Of a DNA stretch of 51,963 nucleotides, positions 7,908 to 16,148 are shown one piece after another. The position numbers and the translations under genes were made by a program. Under the pieces are notes generated by a model. That model was given only the letters and a program-made list of their open reading frames with translations. It searched no databases and was not told the origin of the DNA. Each line of letters starts with the position of its first letter. Position 1 is the first letter of the stretch. This stretch comes from JACXVD01 sp020446665 (lineage in GTDB: Bacteria > Pseudomonadota > Alphaproteobacteria > Sphingomonadales > Sphingomonadaceae), in assembly GCA_041396905.1 (NCBI GenBank), contig JAWKXQ010000018.1:1-51963 (forward strand), given 5' to 3'.

Positions 7908-8456
7908 ATGAACGGTTTCGAATTCATCTTCACGCTGTTCGGGCTTTTGCTCGGCCTGGCTCTGGCAGAGGGGCTGGGCGGGCTGTCGCGCGCGATCAAG
8001 GCGCGGGAGAAAGTCCATATCGGCTATCCCACGGCCTTGCTTGGCATTTTCGTGTCCTGCGATGTGGTGACATTCTGGATGTATGGCTGGGCCCTGCGCG
8101 ATCTGCTGCCGCTGTCATGGCCGGTTCTGTTTGGCGGCTTTATCGTGACCGGCAGCTATTACGTTGCCGCTTCGCTGATCTTTCCTGACGATCCGGAAGA
8201 ATGGCACGATCTCGATACTTATTTCGACACGCACCGGCGCAAGGTCCTTTCCGGCGTGTTGTTCTGCAACATCGCATTGATTGGCACGACCTATGCCATG
8301 ATGGGCGGCCTGCCCTTCAACCTGCGCAGCCTTGTCGTCACCTGGTCGATTTTCCCCGTTTTGCTGCTTGCCATTGCTACAAAAAATCGCCGGATCGTGG
8401 TCGCCTGCCTGTGCTGGCTGATTGCGCTCTATCCGCTGTCCGTGGTCTGGAACTGA
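7908..8456 (+). CDS. Six-helix integral membrane protein, function unknown
   Basis: 182 residues, strongly hydrophobic, with about six membrane helices: FIFTLFGLLLGLALAEGLGG, then LGIFVSCDVVTFWMYGW, FGGFIVTGSYYVAASLI, VLFCNIALIGTTYAMMG, VTWSIFPVLLLAIAT and VVACLCWLIALYPLSVV. An acidic loop, FPDDPEEWHDLDTYFDTHRR, lies between helices 3 and 4. I do not recognise a named family. The ATG was chosen over a GTG nine bases upstream because GAGGGTGGGG sits directly before it. It stands alone between the EEP and DUF4197 genes. Confidence 0.78.
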   Translation: MNGFEFIFTLFGLLLGLALAEGLGGLSRAIKAREKVHIGYPTALLGIFVSCDVVTFWMYGWALRDLLPLSWPVLFGGFIVTGSYYVAASLIFPDDPEEWHDLDTYFDTHRRKVLSGVLFCNIALIGTTYAMMGGLPFNLRSLVVTWSIFPVLLLAIATKNRRIVVACLCWLIALYPLSVVWN

Positions 8457-8573
8457 TCCGCCCAAACGCAAAAAGCTGTAACAATTGCAAAAACCTGCTG
8501 CGCGGTTCAGCTTTGCCTCAGCGGCTGAATGGGCATAGTCTCCCCCTGACACACGCCACAGGGGAGCCATGCC

Positions 8574-9269
8574 ATGTCCGACTTCGCCCATGAATTCTGC
8601 CGCCGCGCCATCCTCGCCGGGATCGGGGCCGGTGCAATTTCCCTGCCCTTTGCCACCAATGCGGCATTCGCCAAGGGGCTGGGCCTGTCCAATATACTGG
8701 GCAAGGCATCAGACAGCGCGCTGGACAAGCTTTCGCAGCCGGGCGCCTATTACAATGACAAGTCGATCCGCATCGGCCTGCCGCTGGCGGGCAAGTCTGG
8801 CGGGCTCGGTGGCTTGCTGAGCGGGGTGATGAGCGGAGCGGACAAGCTTGGCCTGCTCGATGGCTTTACCCGCACGATCAATGACGCAGCAGGCGCAGCG
8901 GCGGGTGAGGCAAAACCCATTTTCCGCGATTCGATTGACCAGCTATCGTTCAACGATGTTCCCGGCCTCGTGAAAGAGGATACGGGCGGCACGCAATATC
9001 TGCGCCGTACCAGCAACGACCGATTGCACGGCAAGCTGGAGCCGCTGGTGGACAGCGCGCTGGGCGATCTGGGCGCGCATACCCAGCTGGAACGGCTGAA
9101 TGCCAAATATAGCTGGCTGCAGGCCGCCGGGATCGACCGGGCAAAGCTGAACAGGACCGTCACCGATCAGGGGCTGGACGGGATTTTCCAATATATGGGC
9201 GTCGAGGAAAAAGCCTTCCGCGCAAACCCGCTGGGCAAGGCGAGCGACATCTTCAAGGGGATTTTCTAG
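8574..9269 (+). CDS. DUF4197 domain-containing exported protein
   Basis: 231 residues. The N terminus carries an RR pair (EFCRRAILAGIGAGAISLPF) before a hydrophobic stretch and ends near NAAFAKG, suggesting export, possibly by Tat. The mature part fits DUF4197: SIRIGLPLAGK near 63, DGFTRTINDAAGAAAGEAKP near 98, and a long helical C-terminal domain. This family is widespread in proteobacteria and of unknown function. The 3' end overlaps the convergent cdd gene by four bases. Confidence 0.83.
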   Translation: MSDFAHEFCRRAILAGIGAGAISLPFATNAAFAKGLGLSNILGKASDSALDKLSQPGAYYNDKSIRIGLPLAGKSGGLGGLLSGVMSGADKLGLLDGFTRTINDAAGAAAGEAKPIFRDSIDQLSFNDVPGLVKEDTGGTQYLRRTSNDRLHGKLEPLVDSALGDLGAHTQLERLNAKYSWLQAAGIDRAKLNRTVTDQGLDGIFQYMGVEEKAFRANPLGKASDIFKGIF

Positions 9270-9685
9270 GCCGTCAGACTGCCCGGCCCGAAAGCCCTTG
9301 GCAGCAGCTCTGAAAGCTTCGTCTCGACCACCTCCTCCTCGCCCGCGCACCACACCACCGGGTCGGTATCGCCAAGCTCCGCCAGTTCATTGAGGACCTG
9401 GCGGCAGCGGCCGCAAGGGGTCACGGGTGCGGCTGTCTCGCCAATTACCGCGACCTCTTCCAGCCCGCCGCGATGGCCGTCATCCATTGCCTTGGCCACA
9501 GCGACAGTCTCAGCGCAAAGGGCAAGGCCGTAGCTTGCATTCTCGATATTGGTGCCGGTGACAATGGAACCGTCCGCAAAGCGCAAGGCTGCACCGACAC
9601 GGAAAGAGGAATAGGGGGAGTAGGAATTTTCCAGCGCACGGCGGGCAACGGCCACCAGCTCATCGCGTTCCATATTGTCGCTCAT
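9266..9685 (-). CDS. cdd: Cytidine deaminase
   Basis: 139-residue homotetrameric-type cytidine deaminase. The zinc site and catalytic Glu are in LALCAETVAV near 55-58, and the second zinc motif is TPCGRCRQVL near 90-95. SYSPYSSFRVGAAL and TGTNIENASYG give the nucleoside-binding loops. It converts (deoxy)cytidine to (deoxy)uridine for pyrimidine salvage. It is the last gene of a three-gene operon (UPF0262, GH25-like, cdd) with only 10 bases between it and the GH25 gene, and overlaps DUF4197 tail to tail. Confidence 0.96.
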   Translation of the reverse strand: MSDNMERDELVAVARRALENSYSPYSSFRVGAALRFADGSIVTGTNIENASYGLALCAETVAVAKAMDDGHRGGLEEVAVIGETAAPVTPCGRCRQVLNELAELGDTDPVVWCAGEEEVVETKLSELLPRAFGPGSLTA

Positions 9686-9695
9686 GCGCCTCTCC

Positions 9696-10397
9696 TCACG
9701 GTTGTACCACTACCCAACGCAGGGGTTGCTCTGCCGCTTCGCTGCGCAGCGCCTCGTTCGCTGTCCAGAGCAACCAAGGCCGGCCGGCATAGTCGGGCAA
9801 GAGCCGCGTTCGGCTAAGCCAGAGATTGCGCTCGATCCGGGCAGAAAGGCCATAGCGGGTCTCAAAACCGGGCATGATCTTCAGGATTACGGGTTTGCCT
9901 GCATGGCCCTCGATCTGGTTGATCAGGGTCATCAGCTCGCTTTCCACCGCTGCTTCCGTGACGCGTTCGGCACAATCATCGGCAGTTGCGGCAAGCTCGA
10001 TAGCGGGCGGCAGCATATCCGCCCCGCGCGGCACGACAGTAACGAAATTGGCCGACTGTCCATCGGCCATCACGCAAGGATCAAACCGGTGGACAGCCCC
10101 CACTTGCAGCCCGGCTTCGCGCGCTGCAGTCAGGTTGCGGCTGAAGGCAGCATCGCTGCCCTTCGCGCCGTAGCTGGCATCAAGATAGGCAAAGCGCCCT
10201 CCCAACGCACGGACTGTGCGGAAATTCACCCTGCCATCGCGAGCCGCCACTTCCACGCCCTGATCAGGATAGACTGCTTCGTCAGGGGACCAATGCTGCA
10301 ATTGCCACCAATACCAGCCACCGGCGCACACCACCGCAAGCAGCAACAGCGCCAGTATGCGCATCAGCCAGGACGGTTTTGTGCGCCTGCGCCCCAC
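9696..10397 (-). CDS. GH25-like lysozyme-fold protein, catalytic residues altered
   Basis: 233 residues. An N-terminal signal anchor (RILALLLLAVVCAGGWYWW) is followed by a glycoside hydrolase family 25 scaffold: the GVEVAARDGRVNF strand, GRFAYLDASYG, NLTAAREAGLQVGAVHRF, MLPPAIELAA, then a C-terminal RPWLLW strand. In active GH25 enzymes the first strand reads GxDVS and the fourth ends DVE. Here these are GVEVA and IELAA, so the catalytic Asp is Glu and the acid Glu is Ala. The protein may bind peptidoglycan without cutting it. The GTG start is preceded by AAGGG inside the end of the UPF0262 gene; an ATG 11 codons later is an alternative. Confidence 0.72.
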   Translation of the reverse strand: MGRRRTKPSWLMRILALLLLAVVCAGGWYWWQLQHWSPDEAVYPDQGVEVAARDGRVNFRTVRALGGRFAYLDASYGAKGSDAAFSRNLTAAREAGLQVGAVHRFDPCVMADGQSANFVTVVPRGADMLPPAIELAATADDCAERVTEAAVESELMTLINQIEGHAGKPVILKIMPGFETRYGLSARIERNLWLSRTRLLPDYAGRPWLLWTANEALRSEAAEQPLRWVVVQP

Positions 10398-10401
10398 GCC
10401 C

Positions 10402-10896
10402 TCAACCCTTGATATGGAGAACGCAGATCAGCGTGAACAATCGCCGGGCCGTGGCAAAGTCTGTTTCGACTTTCCCTTCCAGCCGCTCCATCAGCAGTTC
10501 CGCCGCACCATTGTGGATACCGCGCCGTGCCATGTCGATGGTTTCGATCTCCGCCGGGGTCGCCTTGCGGATAGCCTGGTAATAGGAATCGCAAATCGCG
10601 AAATATTCACGGATCGGGCGGCGGAAGCGGGCAAGGCCGATCAGCAGCAATTCCAGCTGTTGATCCGCCTCGTCCCGAATATCCATGGCCAGCCGTCCGT
10701 CCTGCACCGACAGGTTGAGCCGGTAGGGTCCGTCATGCCCGGCGGCCGTCGCCCGCACCGGCTTGAAGCAGTTTTCCTCGATCAGATCATAGATCGCCAC
10801 GCGCCGTTCCTGCTCGACATCGGCATTGCGCCAGAGGATCGTATCCTCGTCGAGGCTGATATGGGCGATACGCCAGCTGTCATTCTGATCGGACAT
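10402..10896 (-). CDS. UPF0262 family protein
   Basis: 164 residues, soluble. It matches UPF0262, a family almost confined to alphaproteobacteria: WRIAHISLDEDTILWRNADV near 8-27, then AIYDLIEENCFKP, GPYRLNLSVQDGRLAMDIRD near 70-90, PIREYFAICDSYYQAIR near 110 and DMARRGIHNGAAELL near 135. Function is unknown. It is the first gene of an operon, four bases before the GH25-like gene. The start is the ATG of MSDQND; an open frame extends 17 codons further upstream but is not family-like. It diverges from dnaB. Confidence 0.9.
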   Translation of the reverse strand: MSDQNDSWRIAHISLDEDTILWRNADVEQERRVAIYDLIEENCFKPVRATAAGHDGPYRLNLSVQDGRLAMDIRDEADQQLELLLIGLARFRRPIREYFAICDSYYQAIRKATPAEIETIDMARRGIHNGAAELLMERLEGKVETDFATARRLFTLICVLHIKG

Positions 10897-11023
10897 GGTG
10901 GAATCGCTTTCGCAGAAATCATGGCCATGGGGCAAGCATTTCGCCATCCTTCCCCGCTATCCACAGGCAAGTGAGGCAATCGCGCACTTGCCAGACCCTG
11001 CCAGACCGGCGCATTGCAGGTGG

Positions 11024-12538
11024 ATGGCCGAAGAAGATCTCCTAGTCCGCGCTGATGACAGCGCCCCGAAAGCCCGCGCCCTGCCCGCCAATATCGAGGC
11101 AGAAGCGGCATTTCTGGGGGCAGTGCTGATCGACAACCGCGTGGTCGAAGAGCTGGACATCCCGATTCGCGCCGAACATTTCTTTGAACCGGTGCACCAG
11201 CGCGTATTCGCCCGGGTGGTGACGCTGCTGGATCGCAATGCCGTGGTCACCCCGGTTACGCTCAAACCCTATTTCGAAAGCGATGAAGCGCTCCGGGAAC
11301 TGGGCGGGATCACCTATCTCGCCCGGCTGACCGCAGATGGACAGGGCCTGCTCGCCCCGCGCGAACTGGCGCAGCAGATCTATGATCTCGCCTTGCTGCG
11401 CGAACTGGTGAGCGTGGGCCGCAATCTGATCGAAGGGGCGCTGGACACGTCGGAAGCGGTCGCGCCGATGGATCAGGTCGAACGGGCGGAGGCGGCGCTC
11501 TACAATGTTGCCGATGGTGCCGGGGTGGGCAATGAAGCCTCCACCTTCGCTGCCGCCACGACCAAGGCGCTGGGCATGGTCGAGAAAGCGCTCAATTCGG
11601 GCGGCCATGTTTCCGGCAAGACCACCGGGCTGACCAGTATCAACGACAAGGTTGGCGGGCTGCATGATTCCGACCTGATCATTCTGGCCGGCCGGCCGGG
11701 CATGGGCAAAACCTCGCTGGCGACCAATATCGCTTTCAATTGCGCCGACCGCCTGCTGCGCGATCAGCGTGACGGGATTGACGAGAAAGCGTCTGTCGGC
11801 GCAGGCGTCGCCTTCTTCAGCCTGGAAATGAGTGCAGACCAGCTGGCTACGCGTATCCTGGCCGAACAGGCGGAGATTTCTTCTTCCGATTTGCGCATGG
11901 GCAAGATCAGCCGCGACGAGTTCCAGAAGCTGAGCTTTGCCAGCCAGCGGCTTGCCGATTTGCCGCTCTTCATTGACGATACGCCCGCCCTGACCATTGC
12001 CGGACTGCGCACCCGCGCACGGCGATTGAAGCGCAAGCACAATATCGGGCTGGTCGTGGTCGATTACCTCCAGCTGCTGCAAGGATCGGGCCGCGCGAAC
12101 GACAACCGCGTCAATGAAATCTCCGAGATCAGCCGGGGGCTCAAGACACTGGCCAAGGAGCTGGAGCTGCCAGTGATCGCGCTGTCCCAGCTCAGCCGTG
12201 CGGTGGAACAGCGCGACGACAAACGCCCGATGCTGTCAGACCTGCGCGAATCCGGCTCGATCGAGCAGGACGCAGATATGGTATGGTTCGTCTATCGCGA
12301 CGATTATTACGTCAATCTGCGCCAGCCCAAGATCCCGGCTGGCGATGATGATATTGCGGCGCATGAGGCGCATAATGCCTGGGCAGCCGAAATGGAGCGC
12401 GTGCATGGTCTGGCCGAACTGATCGTGGCGAAGCAGCGTCATGGCTCCACCGGGCGGGTGCGGATGCGCTTTGAGCCCAAGATCACGCGCTTCTCCGACC
12501 TTGCCGAAGGCGAATATCCTGATGGCGGTTACGACTGA
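11024..12538 (+). CDS. dnaB: Replicative DNA helicase DnaB
   Basis: 504 residues. The N-terminal DnaB domain (about 17-120) starts with ALPANIEAEAAFLGAVL. A linker leads to the RecA-like motor with Walker A GRPGMGKTSLA near 223, Walker B VVVDYLQLLQGSGR near 346, and the DnaB signature SLEMSADQLATR and ALSQLSRAVEQRDDKRPML. The C-terminal FRDDYY-like stretch is present as YRDDYYV. DnaB is the hexameric 5'-3' helicase of the replication fork. The start was placed at MAEEDLL, where N-terminal similarity begins; an open frame continues 43 codons upstream into the divergent promoter region. The last 10 bases overlap the convergent acyltransferase gene. Confidence 0.97.
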   Translation: MAEEDLLVRADDSAPKARALPANIEAEAAFLGAVLIDNRVVEELDIPIRAEHFFEPVHQRVFARVVTLLDRNAVVTPVTLKPYFESDEALRELGGITYLARLTADGQGLLAPRELAQQIYDLALLRELVSVGRNLIEGALDTSEAVAPMDQVERAEAALYNVADGAGVGNEASTFAAATTKALGMVEKALNSGGHVSGKTTGLTSINDKVGGLHDSDLIILAGRPGMGKTSLATNIAFNCADRLLRDQRDGIDEKASVGAGVAFFSLEMSADQLATRILAEQAEISSSDLRMGKISRDEFQKLSFASQRLADLPLFIDDTPALTIAGLRTRARRLKRKHNIGLVVVDYLQLLQGSGRANDNRVNEISEISRGLKTLAKELELPVIALSQLSRAVEQRDDKRPMLSDLRESGSIEQDADMVWFVYRDDYYVNLRQPKIPAGDDDIAAHEAHNAWAAEMERVHGLAELIVAKQRHGSTGRVRMRFEPKITRFSDLAEGEYPDGGYD

Positions 12539-14316
12539 TCGGCAAGATGCCGCAATTGCGGCGTAGCGAACAGGTTTTCACCCAGCCAGCGCGCACCCGC
12601 CGGGGTGAGGTGAAGTCGGTCCTGCGTAACCAGCAGGCCCTCGGGCGTGAACAGAGGCACCCGGCCTTGTTCGCCCTTCACCGGGGCAAGTGGGTCCAGA
12701 AACTGCTTCTCTGGCAATACTGCGCGCAGCTGTCGGTTGATCTGCGGCCACGGCTCCAGCGGTGCGACACGCAGCGCGACACGATCCTGTGGTGAAAGAC
12801 GCATGGCAGGGTTCAGGCTCCAGCCAAATTGTTTGGGGGCCAGCACCACCACATGGCCAACACCAGCATCCTCCAAAGCGCGCGCCCAGCGCGCATGGCA
12901 CGCCGCCTGCCCCAGCCCGACAGAGGTGGCGATGATCGCTGTATCAACCTGTGCCGCGCGGCGCTGCGATGCCGCCATGGCCTGCGCGTTGCAGGCCGCT
13001 GCGCGTTGATAAGTGATCCGTTCAGCAGCCACGCCGCTTTCCAGCGCCATATTCACTGCATCGCGGGCCATGGAATTGCCGATGACCAGCAAGTTTCCCT
13101 CTCGCCGCGCCGGATCGAGCGAGACGTCCTCGAACCGCAGCGGCGCATCGACATAGGTGCCGGTATCTCCGGCTCCGGCCAGTTCCGGCCAGCGATCGGC
13201 CAGGCCTGCACCGCGATGCAATGCGTAGCCCGTGCCCGCCAGCACCAGCACTGCCGATCCGCATATCGCCAGCAGAGCGCCATTCCCGATCCGTGCCGCA
13301 TCGCGCGCAGGCACCTCTACCCAGCGCCAGCTGGCCCAGGCAGCCAGCAGGATAAACGGCACACAGGCCAGCAGAACCAGCGGCGTTGGCTCTTCCCAGC
13401 TCATCAGCCGGATAAAAGCGAACACCGGATAGTGGAACAGATAGGCGCTGAAGGAAATCAGCCCGATAGTGACGAGCGGAGGCCATGAAAGCAGGCGCCC
13501 CGCCCCCGCAGCAGCTTTCCCGCCCCACAGGAGCAGCATACAGCCCAGAACTGGCTGAATGACCATAGCCGGTGCAGCAGCATCGCTTTCATCGAACAGA
13601 ATGATGGCAGAAAGCATCGCGGCCAGACCGCCCCAGCTGACCCACGGCCGCCCCTGCAAGCGGGGCACTAGCGCCACCAGCGCCCCGGCCAGCAATTCCC
13701 AGATACGCGCGGGAAGCAGCAGGAAAGCGGCGCTTTCATCCACCCCCGACCAATATTGTGCCAGGGTCAAACTCGCCAGCCCCAACAGTGCCAGACCGAT
13801 GGCGAGCACACGCCGCCCGCCCCGTGCCAGGATCAGCATCAGCGGCGGAAACAGCAGATAGAACTGCTCCTCCACCCCCAGCGACCATGTGTGGAGCAGC
13901 GGTTTGAACTGGCCCGGCTGCGCCCAGTAACCGCCCGTCAGCCAGAGCAACACATTATTGCCCATCAGCGCGCTTGCCGTCAGCGACTGGCCATAATCCT
14001 GCAACTGCCCGGGCAGCATCACCAGCCACGCGATGGGCAGGGTCAGCGCCAGCGTCAGCAACAAGGCAGGCAATATCCGGCGGACACGGCGCATCCAGAA
14101 ATGCGGCAGGGAGAATTTGCCCGCTTCCTGTTCTGTCAGCACCACCCGCATGATCAGATAGCCGCTGATGACGAAGAAAATGTCGACACCCAGATAGCCC
14201 CCGCCAAGGCCGGGCACCCCCGCGTGGAAACCGATTACCGCCAGCACAGCGACGGCGCGCAGCCCGTCAATTTCCGGACGGTAAGGCCCGCTGGCCCCGC
14301 TGCGGACCGATGCCAC
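12529..14316 (-). CDS. SGNH-fused acyltransferase 3 (OafA-like)
   Basis: 595 residues. The N-terminal acyltransferase-3 domain (about 10-345, ten membrane helices) begins YRPEIDGLRAVAVLAVIGFH, with the catalytic His in that motif, and contains GYLGVDIFFVISGYLI and LLHTWSLGVEEQFYLLFPP. A periplasmic SGNH hydrolase domain (about 370-590) has LLVIGNSMARDAV near 412 as the nucleophile block and DRLHLTPAG near 578 as the Asp-His block. Such fusions O-acetylate lipopolysaccharide, peptidoglycan or exopolysaccharide. The start is a GTG three bases after the stop of the phospholipase D-like gene, with which it forms an envelope operon. The acceptor is unknown. Confidence 0.9.
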   Translation of the reverse strand: MASVRSGASGPYRPEIDGLRAVAVLAVIGFHAGVPGLGGGYLGVDIFFVISGYLIMRVVLTEQEAGKFSLPHFWMRRVRRILPALLLTLALTLPIAWLVMLPGQLQDYGQSLTASALMGNNVLLWLTGGYWAQPGQFKPLLHTWSLGVEEQFYLLFPPLMLILARGGRRVLAIGLALLGLASLTLAQYWSGVDESAAFLLLPARIWELLAGALVALVPRLQGRPWVSWGGLAAMLSAIILFDESDAAAPAMVIQPVLGCMLLLWGGKAAAGAGRLLSWPPLVTIGLISFSAYLFHYPVFAFIRLMSWEEPTPLVLLACVPFILLAAWASWRWVEVPARDAARIGNGALLAICGSAVLVLAGTGYALHRGAGLADRWPELAGAGDTGTYVDAPLRFEDVSLDPARREGNLLVIGNSMARDAVNMALESGVAAERITYQRAAACNAQAMAASQRRAAQVDTAIIATSVGLGQAACHARWARALEDAGVGHVVVLAPKQFGWSLNPAMRLSPQDRVALRVAPLEPWPQINRQLRAVLPEKQFLDPLAPVKGEQGRVPLFTPEGLLVTQDRLHLTPAGARWLGENLFATPQLRHLADQS

Positions 14317-14319
14317 CGG

Positions 14320-15495
14320 TCAAAGGCCCAGATTGAGTCTGCGGCTGACCGTGTAGTCGAGGATGCCGACCAGCAGGAAGCTCAGTCGCCACTTGATCCA
14401 GTTGAGCGGCCCGCGTTTGCGCCGATAGACTTCCATTGTGATCGCTTCGGAAGAGTTTTCCATATGCGATACCAGCCCGCGCATTTTTTGGGCCAGCGCA
14501 GCATCTTCCACCCGCACCATCAGTTCGAGGTTCAGCCGGATCGAGCGCATGTCGAAATTGGCGCTGCCAAAATAGACGATGTCATCCACCACCACCATTT
14601 TCATATGCAGCTTGCAGGGCTGGAACTCATACAGAGTGACCCCTGCACGCAGAAAACGGGCATAGAGCATCCGCGACGCGCCGATCGTCGCGCCATTGTC
14701 GGATTTCCCCGCCATGATCAGACTTGCCTCTCCCCCTTGCCGGGGAATACGACTGATCAATCGCCGGAAACTGCGCGGTGGGGAGAAATAGGCCATCACG
14801 AGATCGAGCCGTCTGGCCGTGGCCAGATCGCGCTTGATCCTTCGCGCCCAGGTGCTGGGGATACGGGTCGGCCCGCCCAGCAGCAATTGCACCGGACCGC
14901 TGCCCGGGTCCCAGCGCCGCAACAGCAGGCGAATGGCCCGCAATTTGCTGCCATCCACTCTCGACCAGCGCTCTAGTTGGCTGAACCAGCGCACGAAGCT
15001 TTCGACCACTTGCCCGGTGACGACGAAGGACAGGTCGCACCATCCGTTCTCTTCTGGCGAGGCGAAGTAGTGATGCGAGACATTCGAACCGCCCGCCATC
15101 ACCTTCTGCCCGTCGACGATCACGAATTTCTGGTGGTTGCGGATGAGATAGCGGACATTCCAGCGCGCGCTGAAGCGGCTGAAGCTGCCGCCATTCTCCC
15201 GGATCGGTGCAAAGAAGCGGTCTGGCGCGGCAGTTCCGAAGCCATCCACCATCAACGCTACCCGGACATTGCGCGCGGCGGCGGCGGCCAGTGCATCACG
15301 CACCCGCCGGCCATCGCCGTCTTCCTCGAACAAATAGTAGAATATCTCGATTGAAGTCGCTGCACTTTCAATCAGTTCCAGCAACGCGCTCAGCCGGTCC
15401 CTGCCTGCAGGATAGAAGGTGAAGCAATGTCCGGCCGCTTCCAGCTCGAAGCTTTCCGGGTCCCGATAGGGGGCGGCGGGATTGTCGCTGGCCAT
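14320..15495 (-). CDS. Phospholipase D / cardiolipin synthase-like protein
   Basis: 391 residues with two HKD motifs: NHQKFVIVDGQKVMAGGSN (His 121, Lys 123, Asp 128) and KLHMKMVVVDDIVYFGSANF near 315. Both carry the downstream GSxN residues. There is no N-terminal membrane pair of the ClsA type, but a hydrophobic C terminus (WRLSFLLVGILDYTVSRRL) may bind the membrane. Members of this branch make cardiolipin or transfer phosphatidyl groups. The start at ATG 15495 is supported by family fit. An AAGGAAGG site lies 14 bases upstream and would better suit a TTG two codons earlier. Confidence 0.88.
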   Translation of the reverse strand: MASDNPAAPYRDPESFELEAAGHCFTFYPAGRDRLSALLELIESAATSIEIFYYLFEEDGDGRRVRDALAAAAARNVRVALMVDGFGTAAPDRFFAPIRENGGSFSRFSARWNVRYLIRNHQKFVIVDGQKVMAGGSNVSHHYFASPEENGWCDLSFVVTGQVVESFVRWFSQLERWSRVDGSKLRAIRLLLRRWDPGSGPVQLLLGGPTRIPSTWARRIKRDLATARRLDLVMAYFSPPRSFRRLISRIPRQGGEASLIMAGKSDNGATIGASRMLYARFLRAGVTLYEFQPCKLHMKMVVVDDIVYFGSANFDMRSIRLNLELMVRVEDAALAQKMRGLVSHMENSSEAITMEVYRRKRGPLNWIKWRLSFLLVGILDYTVSRRLNLGL

Positions 15496-15564
15496 GGCCA
15501 AGCTGATGGCCTTCCTTGCGCAGCGGCGCAAGAGGTGAAGGGTCGCTGGCTGCCCCGGAATTCC

Positions 15565-15593
15565 TTGACTCTGCGCGCTGACCGGCCTAACCG
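15565..15593 (+). promoter_or_regulatory. Candidate rpoZ promoter
   Basis: TTGACT at 15565-15570 matches a -35 box. It is followed after 17 bases by TAACCG as a weak -10 box, which places a transcript start about 30 bases before the rpoZ ATG. The call is by eye and the -10 match is poor. Confidence 0.35.
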
Positions 15594-15629
15594 CCGCGCT
15601 TTCCAGATAGTTTACCCATCGGAGTGCCC

Positions 15630-15974
15630 ATGGCGCGCGTTACCGTCGAAGATTGCGTTGACAAGATCCCCAACCGTTTTGACCTTGTGCTGCTGGCTGC
15701 CCAGCGCGCGCGTGAGATTTCCGGTGGTGCAGAGCTGACAGTTGATCGTGACCGGGACAAGAACCCGGTTGTCGCCCTGCGCGAAATTGCGGAAACAACC
15801 GTCCGCCCGAAGGAGCTGAAGGAATCGGTCATTACTGGCCTCCAGCGCATCCTGCCTGATGATGAGGACGAAGCGGATGAAATCGGTTCGCTGAGTCAGG
15901 CCGCAGAATCGCTGCGGATCACGGCTTCTGCCCCGACACGTTCGACCTCGATCGGCGCTGATTACGACGGCTGA
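15630..15974 (+). CDS. rpoZ: RNA polymerase omega subunit
   Basis: 114 residues. MARVTVEDCVDKIPNRFDLV is the conserved alphaproteobacterial omega N terminus; LLAAQRAREISGGAEL and NPVVALREIAETTV follow, then an acidic stretch (PDDEDEADEIGSL) and a variable tail. Omega stabilises assembly of the beta-prime subunit in RNA polymerase. GGAG lies five bases before the ATG, and a terminator follows 35 bases after the stop. The usual neighbour spoT/relA is not adjacent; an orphan ParA follows instead. Confidence 0.97.
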   Translation: MARVTVEDCVDKIPNRFDLVLLAAQRAREISGGAELTVDRDRDKNPVVALREIAETTVRPKELKESVITGLQRILPDDEDEADEIGSLSQAAESLRITASAPTRSTSIGADYDG

Positions 15975-16008
15975 TCCCGGCAAGATAAATGCCGCACAGG
16001 CTGCAAGG

Positions 16009-16035
16009 AACCGCCCCTCGCCGGGCGGTTTTTTG
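16009..16035 (+). terminator. Rho-independent terminator after rpoZ
   Basis: ACCGCCC-CTCGCC-GGGCGGT forms a perfect seven-pair stem followed by TTTTTG, 35 bases past the rpoZ stop. The following ParA gene therefore needs its own promoter in the next 115 bases. Confidence 0.85.
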
Positions 16036-16148
16036 TTGCCCGCAAGCTGTCCCGCTGCGTGACAGTGCCCTGACTTTCGGGGACATTGGGTTGCACCATG
16101 GTGTCCATGCGCCACATAGGACCCGTTGCAACAAGGAAATCCGGTAAA

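Noticed and set aside
10895..11023. 43-codon N-terminal extension of dnaB
   Set aside because: It overlaps the start of the divergent UPF0262 gene, is not DnaB-like, and MAEEDLL at 11024 matches the family start.
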